A stretch of DNA of 38,873 bases from assembly GCA_029859645.1 (NCBI GenBank), contig JAOUCS010000021.1:1-38873 (forward strand), given 5' to 3'. Of this stretch, positions 7,841 through 16,576 are shown piece by piece; within the stretch, counting starts at the first letter, position 1, and each line of letters begins with the position of its first letter. Position numbers and translations under genes: made by a program. The notes under the pieces were generated by a model that was given only the letters and a program-made list of their open reading frames with translations, did not search any database and had not been told where the DNA came from. The DNA comes from Lysobacterales bacterium (GTDB lineage: Bacteria; Pseudomonadota; Gammaproteobacteria; Xanthomonadales; SZUA-36).

Positions 7841-8539
7841 GTGAGCAAAAACCCTTCATCAGTGCTGGTGGTGGATGACGAAATCGCCATTCTCGACATG
7901 ATCTGTTTCGCACTTGAGCAGGCTGGCATGGAAGTGCAGACTGCGGCCAGCGCCTATGACGCCCTGATTCAGCTCAACGATAACCGGCCAGACATCATAC
8001 TGATGGACTGGATGATGCCCGGCGTCAGCGGGATCGAACTGATCCGGCGTCTGCGCAAAGATCCGAATACCGAAGACATCCCGATCATCATGCTTACTGC
8101 CAGGGTGACTGAAGATGACAAAATCTCAGGCTTGGATGCGGGTGCGGACGACTACCTGGTAAAGCCTTTTTCGCCGCGGGAGTTGCTGGCGAGGATCAAG
8201 GCGGTATTGCGCCGGAGCACTCCTGGCAATGAGTCTGGAGAAATTACCTTGGGGCGAATAAAGATGGATACGATCTCCCGGCGGGTATTGTCCGATGGCC
8301 AGGAAATTCACCTTGGCCCCACCGATTATCGTTTGCTGGAATTTTTCATGGCCAATCCCGGTCGGGTATTCAGCCGGAGCCAGTTGCTGGACCGGGTCTG
8401 GGGCACTAATGTCTACCTGGAAGAACGCACAGTAGATGTCCATATCAGGCGCTTGCGAAAAGCCCTGGAGAAGGCAAGCGCCGAATCCTATCTGCAGACG
8501 GCCCGCGGACATGGCTATCGATTTGTAGCCGATGAATAA
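7841..8539 (+). CDS. phoB: PhoB phosphate-regulon response regulator
   Basis: This is an OmpR/PhoB-class regulator of 232 residues. The receiver domain shows the acidic pair D12-D13, phospho-acceptor D56 in LMDWMMPG, TA at about 86-87 and K108 in LVKPFSPREL. The C-terminal winged helix (about 130-230) has LGPTDYRLLEFFMANPGRVFSR and VDVHIRRLRKAL, which are PhoB hallmarks. It starts at a GTG with a weak ribosome site. PhoR follows 14 bases downstream, as in most phoBR operons. Phosphorylated PhoB should bind the Pho box in front of the porin gene downstream. Confidence 0.93.
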   Translation: MSKNPSSVLVVDDEIAILDMICFALEQAGMEVQTAASAYDALIQLNDNRPDIILMDWMMPGVSGIELIRRLRKDPNTEDIPIIMLTARVTEDDKISGLDAGADDYLVKPFSPRELLARIKAVLRRSTPGNESGEITLGRIKMDTISRRVLSDGQEIHLGPTDYRLLEFFMANPGRVFSRSQLLDRVWGTNVYLEERTVDVHIRRLRKALEKASAESYLQTARGHGYRFVADE

Positions 8540-8553
8540 CGCCCGTTGATGGC

Positions 8554-9837
8554 ATGACACACCGAGACTGGAAATACCACGCTTCCGTTTTCATAATTTT
8601 GGTTGCTGTCATTTTGCTGACGGGCTGGTTTTTCGGGCATTTCACCGAGACGGCTCTTGTCGTCGTGGCGTTTGCTGCGGCGTGGCACCTGGTTCATTTC
8701 TGGAGAATGTACGCCTGGCTGAAAAACCCAACCCTGGAAACGCCAAAAAGCCTGGGAATATGGGCGGACGTATTCAGCCGGCTGAGCTCCCTGGAGCAGC
8801 AAAAAAGAAAACAGAAAAAGCGCTATCGGCGAATGATCAATGACTTTCGAAATGTGACCGATGCATTTCCGGACGCCACCCTGATGATTGACAAAAGCGC
8901 CAGGCTGGCCTGGTTCAACCAGGCTGCGGCAATATTCCTGGGACTGGAAGAGAATAAAGACGTAGGCCGCCGAATCTCGAGCCTGTTGCGCAGTACCGAA
9001 TTCAATCACTGGTTGTCTGACGGAGAAAAAATCGCAGGCAAGCTGGAAATTCCCGCTCCGGGTAACACGGAAATGTGGCTTGAAATCAGCTCTGTGCCTA
9101 TACATAAAGGACGGCAGCTGATCATTTTTCGGGACATTAGCGAAGTCCATCACCTGGATCGCGTGAGGAAAGATTTCGTCACCAACGTTTCCCATGAATT
9201 GCGCACGCCCCTTACCGTCATGCGAGGGTACCTTGAGATATTACAGGACCGGCCCGAGGATGAACTGACCGGCCCCTTCAGGCGCATGCATGCACAAGCG
9301 ATCCAGATGCAGGCCATGCTTGATGACTTGCTTGAACTCTCCCGATTACAGTCCCTGGATGAACAAGGTGAGATTGAACCCGTGGACGTGCCGGCGATAT
9401 TGATGCAGATCAAAGAGCAGGCGCAGGAAATCAGCCGCGGCCGGCATGAACTGCAATTCCAGATCGATAAAGACCTGCACCTGCTAGGAAAGCGGTCCGA
9501 CCTGGAAAGCGCGTTCCGCAATCTCGTTGTCAATGCGCTGAAATATACTCCGGGTGGCGGCGAAATCTCCGTGTTGTGGTCGAATGGAGAGCAAGGCCCT
9601 TCACTGGCAGTCTCCGACACCGGCATAGGCATTCCCCGGAGGGAGATTCCGAGGCTCACAGAACGATTTTACCGGGTGGGTTCAGACCGCGGGCGCGAAT
9701 CCGGCGGTACCGGTCTCGGATTGGCGATTGTCAAACATGTTCTTTCCGCTCACGACGCCCAACTGGAAATAGAAAGCGACGTTGGTGTCGGCAGTCGATT
9801 CACCTGCATCTTCCCTCCTCACCGCATTTCTGACTGA
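8554..9837 (+). CDS. phoR: PhoR phosphate-sensing histidine kinase
   Basis: The 427-residue kinase has two N-terminal membrane segments (about residues 10-28 and 33-50), a charged linker, a PAS domain (about 95-200), the phospho-acceptor H214 in NVSHELRTPL, and a HATPase domain with NLVVNALKYTPGGG, DTGIGIPRREI and GTGLGLAIVKH boxes. The short N-terminus without a large periplasmic domain and the PAS domain are typical of PhoR, which senses phosphate through the Pst transporter and PhoU. No pst or phoU gene is in the window. Length is like E. coli PhoR (431). Confidence 0.93.
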   Translation: MTHRDWKYHASVFIILVAVILLTGWFFGHFTETALVVVAFAAAWHLVHFWRMYAWLKNPTLETPKSLGIWADVFSRLSSLEQQKRKQKKRYRRMINDFRNVTDAFPDATLMIDKSARLAWFNQAAAIFLGLEENKDVGRRISSLLRSTEFNHWLSDGEKIAGKLEIPAPGNTEMWLEISSVPIHKGRQLIIFRDISEVHHLDRVRKDFVTNVSHELRTPLTVMRGYLEILQDRPEDELTGPFRRMHAQAIQMQAMLDDLLELSRLQSLDEQGEIEPVDVPAILMQIKEQAQEISRGRHELQFQIDKDLHLLGKRSDLESAFRNLVVNALKYTPGGGEISVLWSNGEQGPSLAVSDTGIGIPRREIPRLTERFYRVGSDRGRESGGTGLGLAIVKHVLSAHDAQLEIESDVGVGSRFTCIFPPHRISD

Positions 9838-9871
9838 CCAGAGTCAATCCGTTCATATTTACGTAACGGAA

Positions 9872-9893
9872 CTGTCACAAAACACTCATAAAA
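9872..9893 (+). promoter_or_regulatory. Pho box upstream of the porin gene
   Basis: Two 11-base direct repeats, CTGTCACAAAA and CACTCATAAAA, stand side by side, matching the PhoB-binding consensus of tandem CTGTCAT-like heptamers with A/T-rich tails. The site is 38 bases before the porin ATG, a normal position for a PhoB-activated promoter in which the box replaces the -35. A clear -10 is not obvious; CATATC/TATCTT near 9911-9918 is the best candidate. Confidence 0.65.
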
Positions 9894-9931
9894 TTCGCGA
9901 GTGGGATTCACATATCTTTGGAGGAGACCGA

Positions 9932-11224
9932 ATGAAAAAGCTAATGGTCCTGGCTGGATTGAGCCTGATCATCATCAGCACTGCGTCATATGGGCAAGTC
10001 AGTGAAGATGAGATTCAGTTGCTGCGACAGCAGATTGAAATGTTGACGAAGCGCCTGGACGACCTTGAAAAACAGAATCAACAACTGGTTCAATCCGCAG
10101 AACAGTCAGAAGCCCAGAACGTGGCCAAAACGGAAGAACTCGTGGACACCCGGGTTGACGCGGCAGTCACCGAACAGGTTGATGAAAAAATGGCCGCCGT
10201 TTCCTGGGCGGAGCGCATTCGCTGGAAGGGCGATTTCCGCTACCGCTATGAATACATTGACCAAGAAGGGCGGGATAGTCGGAACCGCAGCAGGATTCGC
10301 GCGCGCACCAACCTCGAGGCGGACCTCTCCCCCACCCTGGAAGTGGGCGTCGGCCTGGCGACCGGCGGTGACGATCCAGTCTCTTCCAACCAGACCATCG
10401 GTGGCGGCGGCTCCAGCAAGGACATCAAGATCGACCTGGCCTATTTCGACTGGTCAGGCCTGGAAAACACTCATATTGTTGGCGGTAAATACAAGAATTT
10501 CCTGATCCGCCCGGCCAAGAAAGGCCTGCGTTGGGACGGTGACTGGCGCCCCGAAGGACTGGGCGTAATCTGGGACAATGATTTCATCTTTGCGCAAGCA
10601 CTGGGAACCTGGCTGGAAGGCGATAGCAACAAAGGCACCGAGTTTGCATGGGCCGTGCAGGGTGGTTTCAATTTCAACACGGGTGACTGGGGCAAGCTGA
10701 AAATCGGAGCAGGTTATTCCGTATTCGATATTGCAGGTCGTACTCCCGTGTTTGGCGAGCCGGATGATTTTTACGGCAATACGTTCAGGGTAATACCCGT
10801 TCCCGGTGAGGATGATCCCTTGCTGGTTTTTGCCTACAACTATCGCAACTGGGAAGCTTTCGCAGAATGGAAAATCAACAAGTTTCTGCTGTTTGCAAAC
10901 TGGACGCAAAATACCGAAGTAGATGAAGCCGACACCGGTTACCTGATCGGCGCCAAATATGGCTCGGCCAAGGACAGGGGCACCTGGGACATCACCTACT
11001 TTTATGAAAAACTGGAAAAGGATTCCACGGTTGGCCTGCTGGCTGATTCCGACTTCGGCGGCGGCGGCACGGATGCCAAGGGCCATGTGATCTCCGGAAC
11101 CTATGCATTTCACAAGAAATGGAATTTCAAAGCGACTTATTTCATCAATAAGATCAACCTTGAACGGGAAGAAGACACGGATTATAACCGCCTCATGCTG
11201 GATCTTAATTTCAAGTTTGATTGA
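9932..11224 (+). CDS. Putative porin, probably phosphate-starvation induced
   Basis: The 430-residue product has a signal peptide (MKKLMVLAGLSLIIISTASYG), a coiled-coil stretch at about residues 25-60 (heptad-like LLRQQIEMLTKRLDDLEKQ), and then a beta-rich barrel beginning at RWKGDFRYRYEY. This architecture, with the SRIRARTNLEADLSP and GGKYKNFLIRP-like runs, fits the putative-porin family (Porin_5-like) rather than classical OmpC. ATG at 9932 is preceded by GGAGGAGA, a strong ribosome site. An upstream Pho box and its place right after phoR suggest it takes up phosphate or polyphosphate under starvation, as OprP/OprO do; that is inference. A strong terminator follows. Confidence 0.82.
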   Translation: MKKLMVLAGLSLIIISTASYGQVSEDEIQLLRQQIEMLTKRLDDLEKQNQQLVQSAEQSEAQNVAKTEELVDTRVDAAVTEQVDEKMAAVSWAERIRWKGDFRYRYEYIDQEGRDSRNRSRIRARTNLEADLSPTLEVGVGLATGGDDPVSSNQTIGGGGSSKDIKIDLAYFDWSGLENTHIVGGKYKNFLIRPAKKGLRWDGDWRPEGLGVIWDNDFIFAQALGTWLEGDSNKGTEFAWAVQGGFNFNTGDWGKLKIGAGYSVFDIAGRTPVFGEPDDFYGNTFRVIPVPGEDDPLLVFAYNYRNWEAFAEWKINKFLLFANWTQNTEVDEADTGYLIGAKYGSAKDRGTWDITYFYEKLEKDSTVGLLADSDFGGGGTDAKGHVISGTYAFHKKWNFKATYFINKINLEREEDTDYNRLMLDLNFKFD

Positions 11225-11253
11225 ACGACAGTCAGCGACGATGGTGAAAAAAT

Positions 11254-11280
11254 CGGGCCGGTTATCCGGCCCGTTTTCTT
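11254..11280 (+). terminator. Rho-independent terminator after the porin gene
   Basis: An 8-bp stem (CGGGCCGG at 11254-11261, CCGGCCCG at 11266-11273) with loop TTAT is followed by TTTTCTT. It separates the Pho-controlled porin from the exopolyphosphatase gene. Confidence 0.88.
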
Positions 11281-11312
11281 AATACCCCCAAACCGTTTAT
11301 TCTTAGCACCTC

Positions 11313-12827
11313 ATGTCTGATTCAGAACGTACTGATACCTTTGCCGCGGTCGACCTTGGCAGTAACAGCTTTCACCTGCTGGTCGCGCGGCGCGAGCATG
11401 GCGAACTGCGCGTGATCGACCGCATCAAGGAAATGGTCCGCCTCGGAGGCGGTCTGGATGCCGAGGGCAACCTTGACCGCGTGATCCAGGACCGTGCCTT
11501 CGCCTGCCTGGCCCGGTTCGGGCAGAGACTGCGGGGAATTCCTGCTGACAACCTTCGCGCGGTGGGCACGCAAACCTTTCGCCGCATGAAAAACGCCAAT
11601 TCGTTCCTGATGATCGCTGAGACCGGCCTGGGCTGCAGCATCGACATCATTGCGGGACGGGAGGAAGCAAGGCTCATCTACCTCGGTGTCACACAGGGCG
11701 TATCCGGGCATCAGGACCGGCGCCTGGTGATCGATATTGGCGGAGGCAGCACCGAACTGGTCATCGGAGAAGGGCTGGAACCGCTGGAAATGGAAAGCCT
11801 GCAATACGGCTGTGTCTCACTGACCCGGCAGTTTTTCGGTGATGGAAGAATCAGCATCGACCGCTGGAAAAAAGCCGTGCGTTCGGTCATGGCCGACCTG
11901 CAGGAACTGCGGGTTCGCTATCTGAGGGCTGGCTGGGACAGCGTCATCGGCTCTTCCGGCACCATTAAGGCGGTGGAAGAAATTTGCCGCCAGCAGGGCT
12001 GGATTGAAAAAGACATCAATGCCGACGCCCTGCACATGCTGCGGGACCGGTTGCTGGAATTTGAAACGATCGATTCCGTGCGCCTCGCTGGCTTGTCTGA
12101 ACGGCGCCACCCGGTCCTGGCCGGAGGACTGGTGATGCTCTGCGCCTGCTTCGAAGCATTGGAAATCGAATCCATCCGCGTCTCTCCCTATGCGTTGCGG
12201 GAAGGGGTGCTGCACGACTTGCTGGGCCGCCTGGATAACCAGGATCCCAGGGCCAAAACCATCGATGCGTTCATGTCCCGATACAGTGTTGACCGGAACC
12301 AGGTCAACCGCGTGAAAGAACTGGCCCTGAGAACCTGTGACAAACTATCGGATGGCATGCATCTGCAACCCATTCACCGGCAGCTTCTGGGCTGGGCCGC
12401 GGATCTTCACGAGACCGGCCTGGGCATTTCGCACAGCCAGTACCAGCTTCACTCAGGCTACCTGGTGGAGAACTCTGACATGACCGGGTTTACCCACCAG
12501 GAACAGCTGTTCCTGGCTGCGCTGGTGAGAAATCACCGCCGTCCCATCCCCAGGAGCTTCACGGATCAGCTGCCGACACGACTGCATGAACCTCTGCGGA
12601 TGACCTTGTTCTGCCTGAGATTCGCCTGCATCCTGTGTCGCAGCCGCGAGGACCTGGCAATTCCGTCATTCCGCTTGAGCGGCAGCGACAACCGGATTAC
12701 CGTGAGTTTTCCGGCCCACTGGAGTGAGAACCACCCGCTGACCCTGTTCGACCTGCAACAGGAATCACGGGACCTCCAGTCGATCGGGCTGCAATTCCGG
12801 ATCAGTAAGCCCTTGACCTCCGTATGA
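11313..12827 (+). CDS. ppx: Exopolyphosphatase (Ppx/GppA family)
   Basis: The 504-residue protein is an ASKHA-fold phosphatase. It opens with AAVDLGSNSFHLLVAR (phosphate 1 motif), has VIDIGGGSTELVIGE (phosphate 2 motif, about residues 138-152), and a GSSGTIKAVEE segment, followed by a C-terminal HD-like helical domain with HETGLGISHSQYQLHSGYL. It releases orthophosphate from polyphosphate; a GppA (pppGpp phosphatase) activity is the alternative, but full length and the HD-like tail favour Ppx. It lies beyond a terminator from the porin, so it probably has its own promoter, not resolved in the 85-base gap. It overlaps epmA by 4 bases. Confidence 0.87.
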   Translation: MSDSERTDTFAAVDLGSNSFHLLVARREHGELRVIDRIKEMVRLGGGLDAEGNLDRVIQDRAFACLARFGQRLRGIPADNLRAVGTQTFRRMKNANSFLMIAETGLGCSIDIIAGREEARLIYLGVTQGVSGHQDRRLVIDIGGGSTELVIGEGLEPLEMESLQYGCVSLTRQFFGDGRISIDRWKKAVRSVMADLQELRVRYLRAGWDSVIGSSGTIKAVEEICRQQGWIEKDINADALHMLRDRLLEFETIDSVRLAGLSERRHPVLAGGLVMLCACFEALEIESIRVSPYALREGVLHDLLGRLDNQDPRAKTIDAFMSRYSVDRNQVNRVKELALRTCDKLSDGMHLQPIHRQLLGWAADLHETGLGISHSQYQLHSGYLVENSDMTGFTHQEQLFLAALVRNHRRPIPRSFTDQLPTRLHEPLRMTLFCLRFACILCRSREDLAIPSFRLSGSDNRITVSFPAHWSENHPLTLFDLQQESRDLQSIGLQFRISKPLTSV

Positions 12828-13792
12828 ACGCTGTCGGCGGCCCGCAAGCCTGGCGTCCTGGCGCATCGCGGTGGGTGATCGAAGCCCGGGCCCGGTTACT
12901 GAGTGATATCCGGCAATTCTTCGCCAGCCGTAAGGTGCTGGAAGTGGAGACCCCGGTCTTGTCGCGCTCGGGTAACAGCGATCCCAATATCGTAAATCTG
13001 GCGACCGACAGTCTGCCGCACCGGTATCTCCGGAGTTCTCCTGAATATTTCATGAAACGCATGCTGGCTTCTGGTAGCGGCGACATTTATGAACTCGGAA
13101 GAGTATTTCGCGCTAATGAAAAAGGCCGCCTTCACAACCCGGAATTTACGCTGCTGGAATGGTATCGCAACGGCGTTGCCTACCTCGACCTGGCATCCGA
13201 AGTTTGTGACCTCGTCGTTTCCTGCGGCCATGGGCAATTTGACGGCTGGCCCGTGGAGCAAAAGACCTACCGCCAGCTGTTTCTCGATCACACGGGTCTG
13301 GATCCGTTCTCATGTGACGAAACCGACTTGTCCCAACTCGCTGCCGAACGGGGAATACAGGCAGTCTCAATGAGCCAGCTGGAGTGGCTGGATCTTATTT
13401 TGAGCCAGGTCATAGAACCTGCTTTGCCCGGGGAGACCCTGACGATTGTCCATGACTTTATGCCGGAACAGGCAGCCTTATCGCGAATCCGGCCATGTGA
13501 TCCGCCCGTTGCCGAACGATTCGAGATTTACCTGGGACAGATGGAATTGGCTAACGGCTACCAGGAACTGACCGATGCGGATGAGCAACTGACGCGCTTT
13601 GAATACGAGCGAAAAACTGCAGTTGCCCGGGGTGAAGAACCCTTCCCGCTTGACCATTTGTTGATCGAAGCGATCAGGCACGGACTGGGTGACTGCAGCG
13701 GGGTGGCGCTGGGAGTCGACCGCTTGCTGATGTCACTGGTCAAACTGGATCACATCGATGCGGTGCTGGCGTTCAGTGACGAGCGCAGCTGA
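12824..13792 (+). CDS. epmA: EF-P lysine ligase EpmA (PoxA/GenX)
   Basis: EpmA attaches (R)-beta-lysine to a lysine of elongation factor P, which helps ribosomes through polyproline. The 322-residue protein is a class II aminoacyl-tRNA synthetase catalytic core without the anticodon-binding domain: motif 2 region YELGRVFRANEKGRLHNPEFTLLEW appears split across residues 87-111, and motif 3 is GVALGVDRLLM near the C-terminus. Short length (E. coli 325) distinguishes it from LysRS. Its ATG overlaps the ppx stop as ATGA. EpmB and the efp gene are not in this window. Confidence 0.92.
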   Translation: MNAVGGPQAWRPGASRWVIEARARLLSDIRQFFASRKVLEVETPVLSRSGNSDPNIVNLATDSLPHRYLRSSPEYFMKRMLASGSGDIYELGRVFRANEKGRLHNPEFTLLEWYRNGVAYLDLASEVCDLVVSCGHGQFDGWPVEQKTYRQLFLDHTGLDPFSCDETDLSQLAAERGIQAVSMSQLEWLDLILSQVIEPALPGETLTIVHDFMPEQAALSRIRPCDPPVAERFEIYLGQMELANGYQELTDADEQLTRFEYERKTAVARGEEPFPLDHLLIEAIRHGLGDCSGVALGVDRLLMSLVKLDHIDAVLAFSDERS

Positions 13793-13796
13793 TAAT

Positions 13797-15131
13797 TCAG
13801 GCGGTATCCCTGTCAAGCGGCAGCGTGACGGCGACAATCAGTCCACCGTCCTCAGCATTACGCGCGCGGATGCTGCCACCATGATGCTTCACTGCATTGG
13901 CCACGATGGACAGCCCGAGACCATGACCTCCAGTGTCGCGGTCCCTTGACTCCTGCACGCGATAGAACGGTTCGAATATTTTCTCCAGCTCCTGCTCCGG
14001 CACGCCGGCGCCATAATCCCGGACTTCCAGCGTGACTCGGGATTTTCTCTTACTGGCATCCAGCGACAACAACACCCCGAGGTCAGGATCAGTGTACCGC
14101 AGCGCGTTTCGTAACAGGTTTTCCATGGCCCGCCAGAGCAACTCGCGGTCGCCATGAAAAACACAAGGCTGCTCCGCAATCCAGGAGACGCCAGGTTTGC
14201 CCTCGGGCACTTCGTAGTTAACCACTTCAACCAAGTCACTCATGAGCGCTGACAGGTCCAGATCCTCTTCCGACATGACCACCATTTCGGAGGTCTCCCG
14301 CAGCAGGCCCAGAACATCATTGACCAGGGATTCCAGGCGTTCGCTTTCCAGCGTGATCCGGTCGATTTCCGAACCGATTTCGCCAACCCCTTTCTGCCGG
14401 GCGATCTCGATCGCAACGCTCATCCTGGCCAGCGGCGAGCGCAGCTCGTGACTGACGTCCTGCAGCAACCGCTGGTTTGCCTGCTGCATGGCCTGCAGCC
14501 GGGCCGTCATGACGTCAAAGTCCGTGGCCAGCTGTCCGATCTCATCCTGCCGGGCCGGCATGGTCTTGCTGACTCGTGTCGCCAGGTCACCGGCGGCAAT
14601 CTTGCGGCTGGCCTTGCGAAGTTCTTCCAGCGGCGTTGCCAGAGAGCGGGCCAGGAAATAGCTGATCAGGGCGCTGAGGATGGCCGCGGCGACCAGGCGC
14701 AAGGCAGTCCCCTGCGGCCCCGGCGCCAGCAGAGTCGTTGGCGGTGTCCGATTAACCGTCAAAATGGTATAGGCATCGCCCTGATCGTTTTCGAATTCCG
14801 TGGTATCCATCACGGTGCGGCGATCAACCAGCTGCTTGAGGGCATTGTCCCGGCCCAGCAACTCTTGCCCGTCGGCATCGACGACGTAAATATGACTGCG
14901 GGTCATGCGGGGAATATTCAACAACTCGTCGCGCAGACCCTTTCTGCCATCCATTTGCAGGGCCTGCTGGGCCCGCTGCGTAATCCGGATCATTCCCCGT
15001 GAAAACGTGTTTGCAGGTTCTTCGGCCCACTGCTCACGGGCGAGCTTGTCATTCAGCCAGCCGATCGTCGCCGAAAAGCCGACGATACTCAGCCACATCG
15101 TCAGAAACAGCTTCCAGAAAAGTGAAAGCAT
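13797..15131 (-). CDS. CpxA-like sensor histidine kinase
   Basis: This kinase of about 444 residues has two membrane segments flanking a periplasmic domain (about residues 8-28 and 145-165), a HAMP domain (SLATPLEELRKASRKIAAGDLATRV), the phospho-acceptor H228 in DVSHELRSPLARM, and a HATPase domain with NLLRNALRYTDP, DYGAGVPEQEL and GGHGLGLSIV. The H-box SPLARM and paired CpxR-like regulator support an envelope-stress CpxA assignment, although the periplasmic sensor part is not diagnostic. I prefer the ATG at 15131; a TTG two codons upstream is also possible. It lies immediately after its regulator gene and ends four bases from the convergent epmA. Confidence 0.85.
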   Translation of the reverse strand: MLSLFWKLFLTMWLSIVGFSATIGWLNDKLAREQWAEEPANTFSRGMIRITQRAQQALQMDGRKGLRDELLNIPRMTRSHIYVVDADGQELLGRDNALKQLVDRRTVMDTTEFENDQGDAYTILTVNRTPPTTLLAPGPQGTALRLVAAAILSALISYFLARSLATPLEELRKASRKIAAGDLATRVSKTMPARQDEIGQLATDFDVMTARLQAMQQANQRLLQDVSHELRSPLARMSVAIEIARQKGVGEIGSEIDRITLESERLESLVNDVLGLLRETSEMVVMSEEDLDLSALMSDLVEVVNYEVPEGKPGVSWIAEQPCVFHGDRELLWRAMENLLRNALRYTDPDLGVLLSLDASKRKSRVTLEVRDYGAGVPEQELEKIFEPFYRVQESRDRDTGGHGLGLSIVANAVKHHGGSIRARNAEDGGLIVAVTLPLDRDTA

Positions 15132-15137
15132 CCCCAA

Positions 15138-15818
15138 TCAGGCAGTTCTGTACTGGTAGCCGATACCGCGAATGGTTTCGATACGATTGTCCCCGCGCGG
15201 ATCCGGTCCCAGCTTGCGTCGCAGGTTGCTGACGTGCATGTCAACGCTGCGATCATGCGGCACCGGCTCTCTGCCCAGGGCCGACATGTAAAGATCGCGC
15301 TTGCTGACCACGTCGCCCCGATGCTGCAGCAGTTGGTACAGGATGCTGAACTCGGTGCTGGTCAACTCGACCATCTCGCCCGATTTCAGCAAGGTGCGGC
15401 TACCCGGGTTCAACTCGATATCGTCCAGCGCGATGACAGCTTGCTCGGTTGATGCCTGGCCACGCCGCATCACCGCCCTGATCCGGGCCAGCAGCTCGCG
15501 CGGATTGCATGGCTTGGGCACGTAGTCATCCGCACCCAGCTCCAATCCCAGGATACGGTCCATGTCGTCGCCACGAGCGGTCAGCATGATCACCGGCAGC
15601 TTACTCTCTTTGCGCAGTTCCCTGAGCACATCCATGCCGTTCATACCCGGCATCATCACGTCCAGAACGATGAGATCCAGACCGGGTTTGCGGGCTTCTT
15701 CCAGCGCAGCCAGTCCATCAGGCGCCAACCGCACCTGGAATGACTCGGATTCAAAATATTCTTTCAGCAGTCCGCTGAGTTCAGTGTCGTCGTCTGCCAG
15801 GAGTATCGTATTTTGCAT
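15138..15818 (-). CDS. CpxR-like response regulator
   Basis: A 226-residue OmpR-class regulator. The receiver domain has acidic D10-D11-D12 region, phospho-acceptor D53 in LIVLDVMMPGMNG, and the block MLTARGDDMDRILGLELGADDYVPKPCNPRELLARIRAVMRR, which closely follows CpxR. The C-terminal winged helix includes ELTSTEFSILYQLLQHRGDVVSKRDL and RSVDMHVSNLRRKLG. It is first of a two-gene unit with the kinase. The usual KPF of the receiver is KPC here, a small oddity. A CpxR binding site (GTAAA-N5-GTAAA) is not clear upstream. Confidence 0.87.
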   Translation of the reverse strand: MQNTILLADDDTELSGLLKEYFESESFQVRLAPDGLAALEEARKPGLDLIVLDVMMPGMNGMDVLRELRKESKLPVIMLTARGDDMDRILGLELGADDYVPKPCNPRELLARIRAVMRRGQASTEQAVIALDDIELNPGSRTLLKSGEMVELTSTEFSILYQLLQHRGDVVSKRDLYMSALGREPVPHDRSVDMHVSNLRRKLGPDPRGDNRIETIRGIGYQYRTA

Positions 15819-15880
15819 GCTTGATCAACAGCTCGTTTTGCGCGTTGTTGTTACTGACCAGCCCACAGTTTAACCGTTCC

Positions 15881-15911
15881 AAAAAAAAGGCGCACCGAAC
15901 TGCGCATTTTT
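15881..15911. terminator. Bidirectional terminator-like hairpin between divergent genes
   Basis: Eight A residues at 15881-15888, stem GCGCA/TGCGC (15890-15894 with 15901-15905, loop CCGAAC) and a T-run at 15907-15911 make a hairpin with U-tract in both directions, better on the minus strand. It sits between head-to-head genes (cpxR-like and the M15 gene), where terminators are unexpected. Confidence 0.5.
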
Positions 15912-16003
15912 GGTATTCCCATGATCGACCGGAGCTTACCGGTCGCTCAATCGAAATTCCAAAACAGGCGTAAATCCAGCGCGATTACGTATACTGTTTA
16001 CAG

Positions 16004-16573
16004 GTGGCAGACGACTGGAGCATGACCGTCTTATTTTCGTTCTTCAAAAAGCGCCGATTTATCTCCCGGATCACCCGCCTGAACGAGTCATTGGGGATAC
16101 CCGGGGATTATGCCCGGTCACGGTGCCTGACCGTCCAGATGGAGTCGCGCAAGCTGGTTTCCATCGGACCTGATATCTATGACCGTGACCAGAGAATGCT
16201 GCCCGGCGCAGCGATGGCGTGGCGAGCGATGCGGGATGCGGCTGCGCAAGATCAGGTCGAACTGCAACCGGTATCCGCTTTTCGCTCAGTCGACTACCAG
16301 TGCCACATCATCCGCCGGAAACTGGAACAGGGCCAGGACATCGAACAGATCCTGCAGGTGTCCGCAGCACCGGGCTACAGCGAGCATCACACCGGCAGGG
16401 CGCTGGATATCACGACACCCGGTTACGCGGTGCTGGAAGAGGATTTTGAACGCAGTGAGGCCTTTACCTGGCTTACCGAGTCAGCCGCGAATTATGACTT
16501 CGAGATGTCCTTTCCCCGCGAAAATCCGCACCGCGTCGCCTACGAACCCTGGCACTGGGCCTGGAGAGGATAA
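16004..16573 (+). CDS. M15 family D-alanyl-D-alanine carboxypeptidase-like protein (VanY type)
   Basis: The 189-residue product carries the VanY/M15B zinc site: S-x-H-x-x-G-x-A-x-D at residues 126-135 (SEHHTGRALD) and the EPWHW box at 181-185, with E181 as catalytic residue and H184 as third zinc ligand. It should cleave D-Ala from peptidoglycan stem peptides. No signal peptide or membrane segment is visible at the N-terminus from either the GTG at 16004 or the ATG at 16022, so its route to the periplasm is unclear; cytoplasmic recycling of peptides is an alternative. GTG at 16004 has no good ribosome site; ATG at 16022 has GGAG very close. Confidence 0.82.
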   Translation: MADDWSMTVLFSFFKKRRFISRITRLNESLGIPGDYARSRCLTVQMESRKLVSIGPDIYDRDQRMLPGAAMAWRAMRDAAAQDQVELQPVSAFRSVDYQCHIIRRKLEQGQDIEQILQVSAAPGYSEHHTGRALDITTPGYAVLEEDFERSEAFTWLTESAANYDFEMSFPRENPHRVAYEPWHWAWRG

Positions 16574-16576
16574 GGC

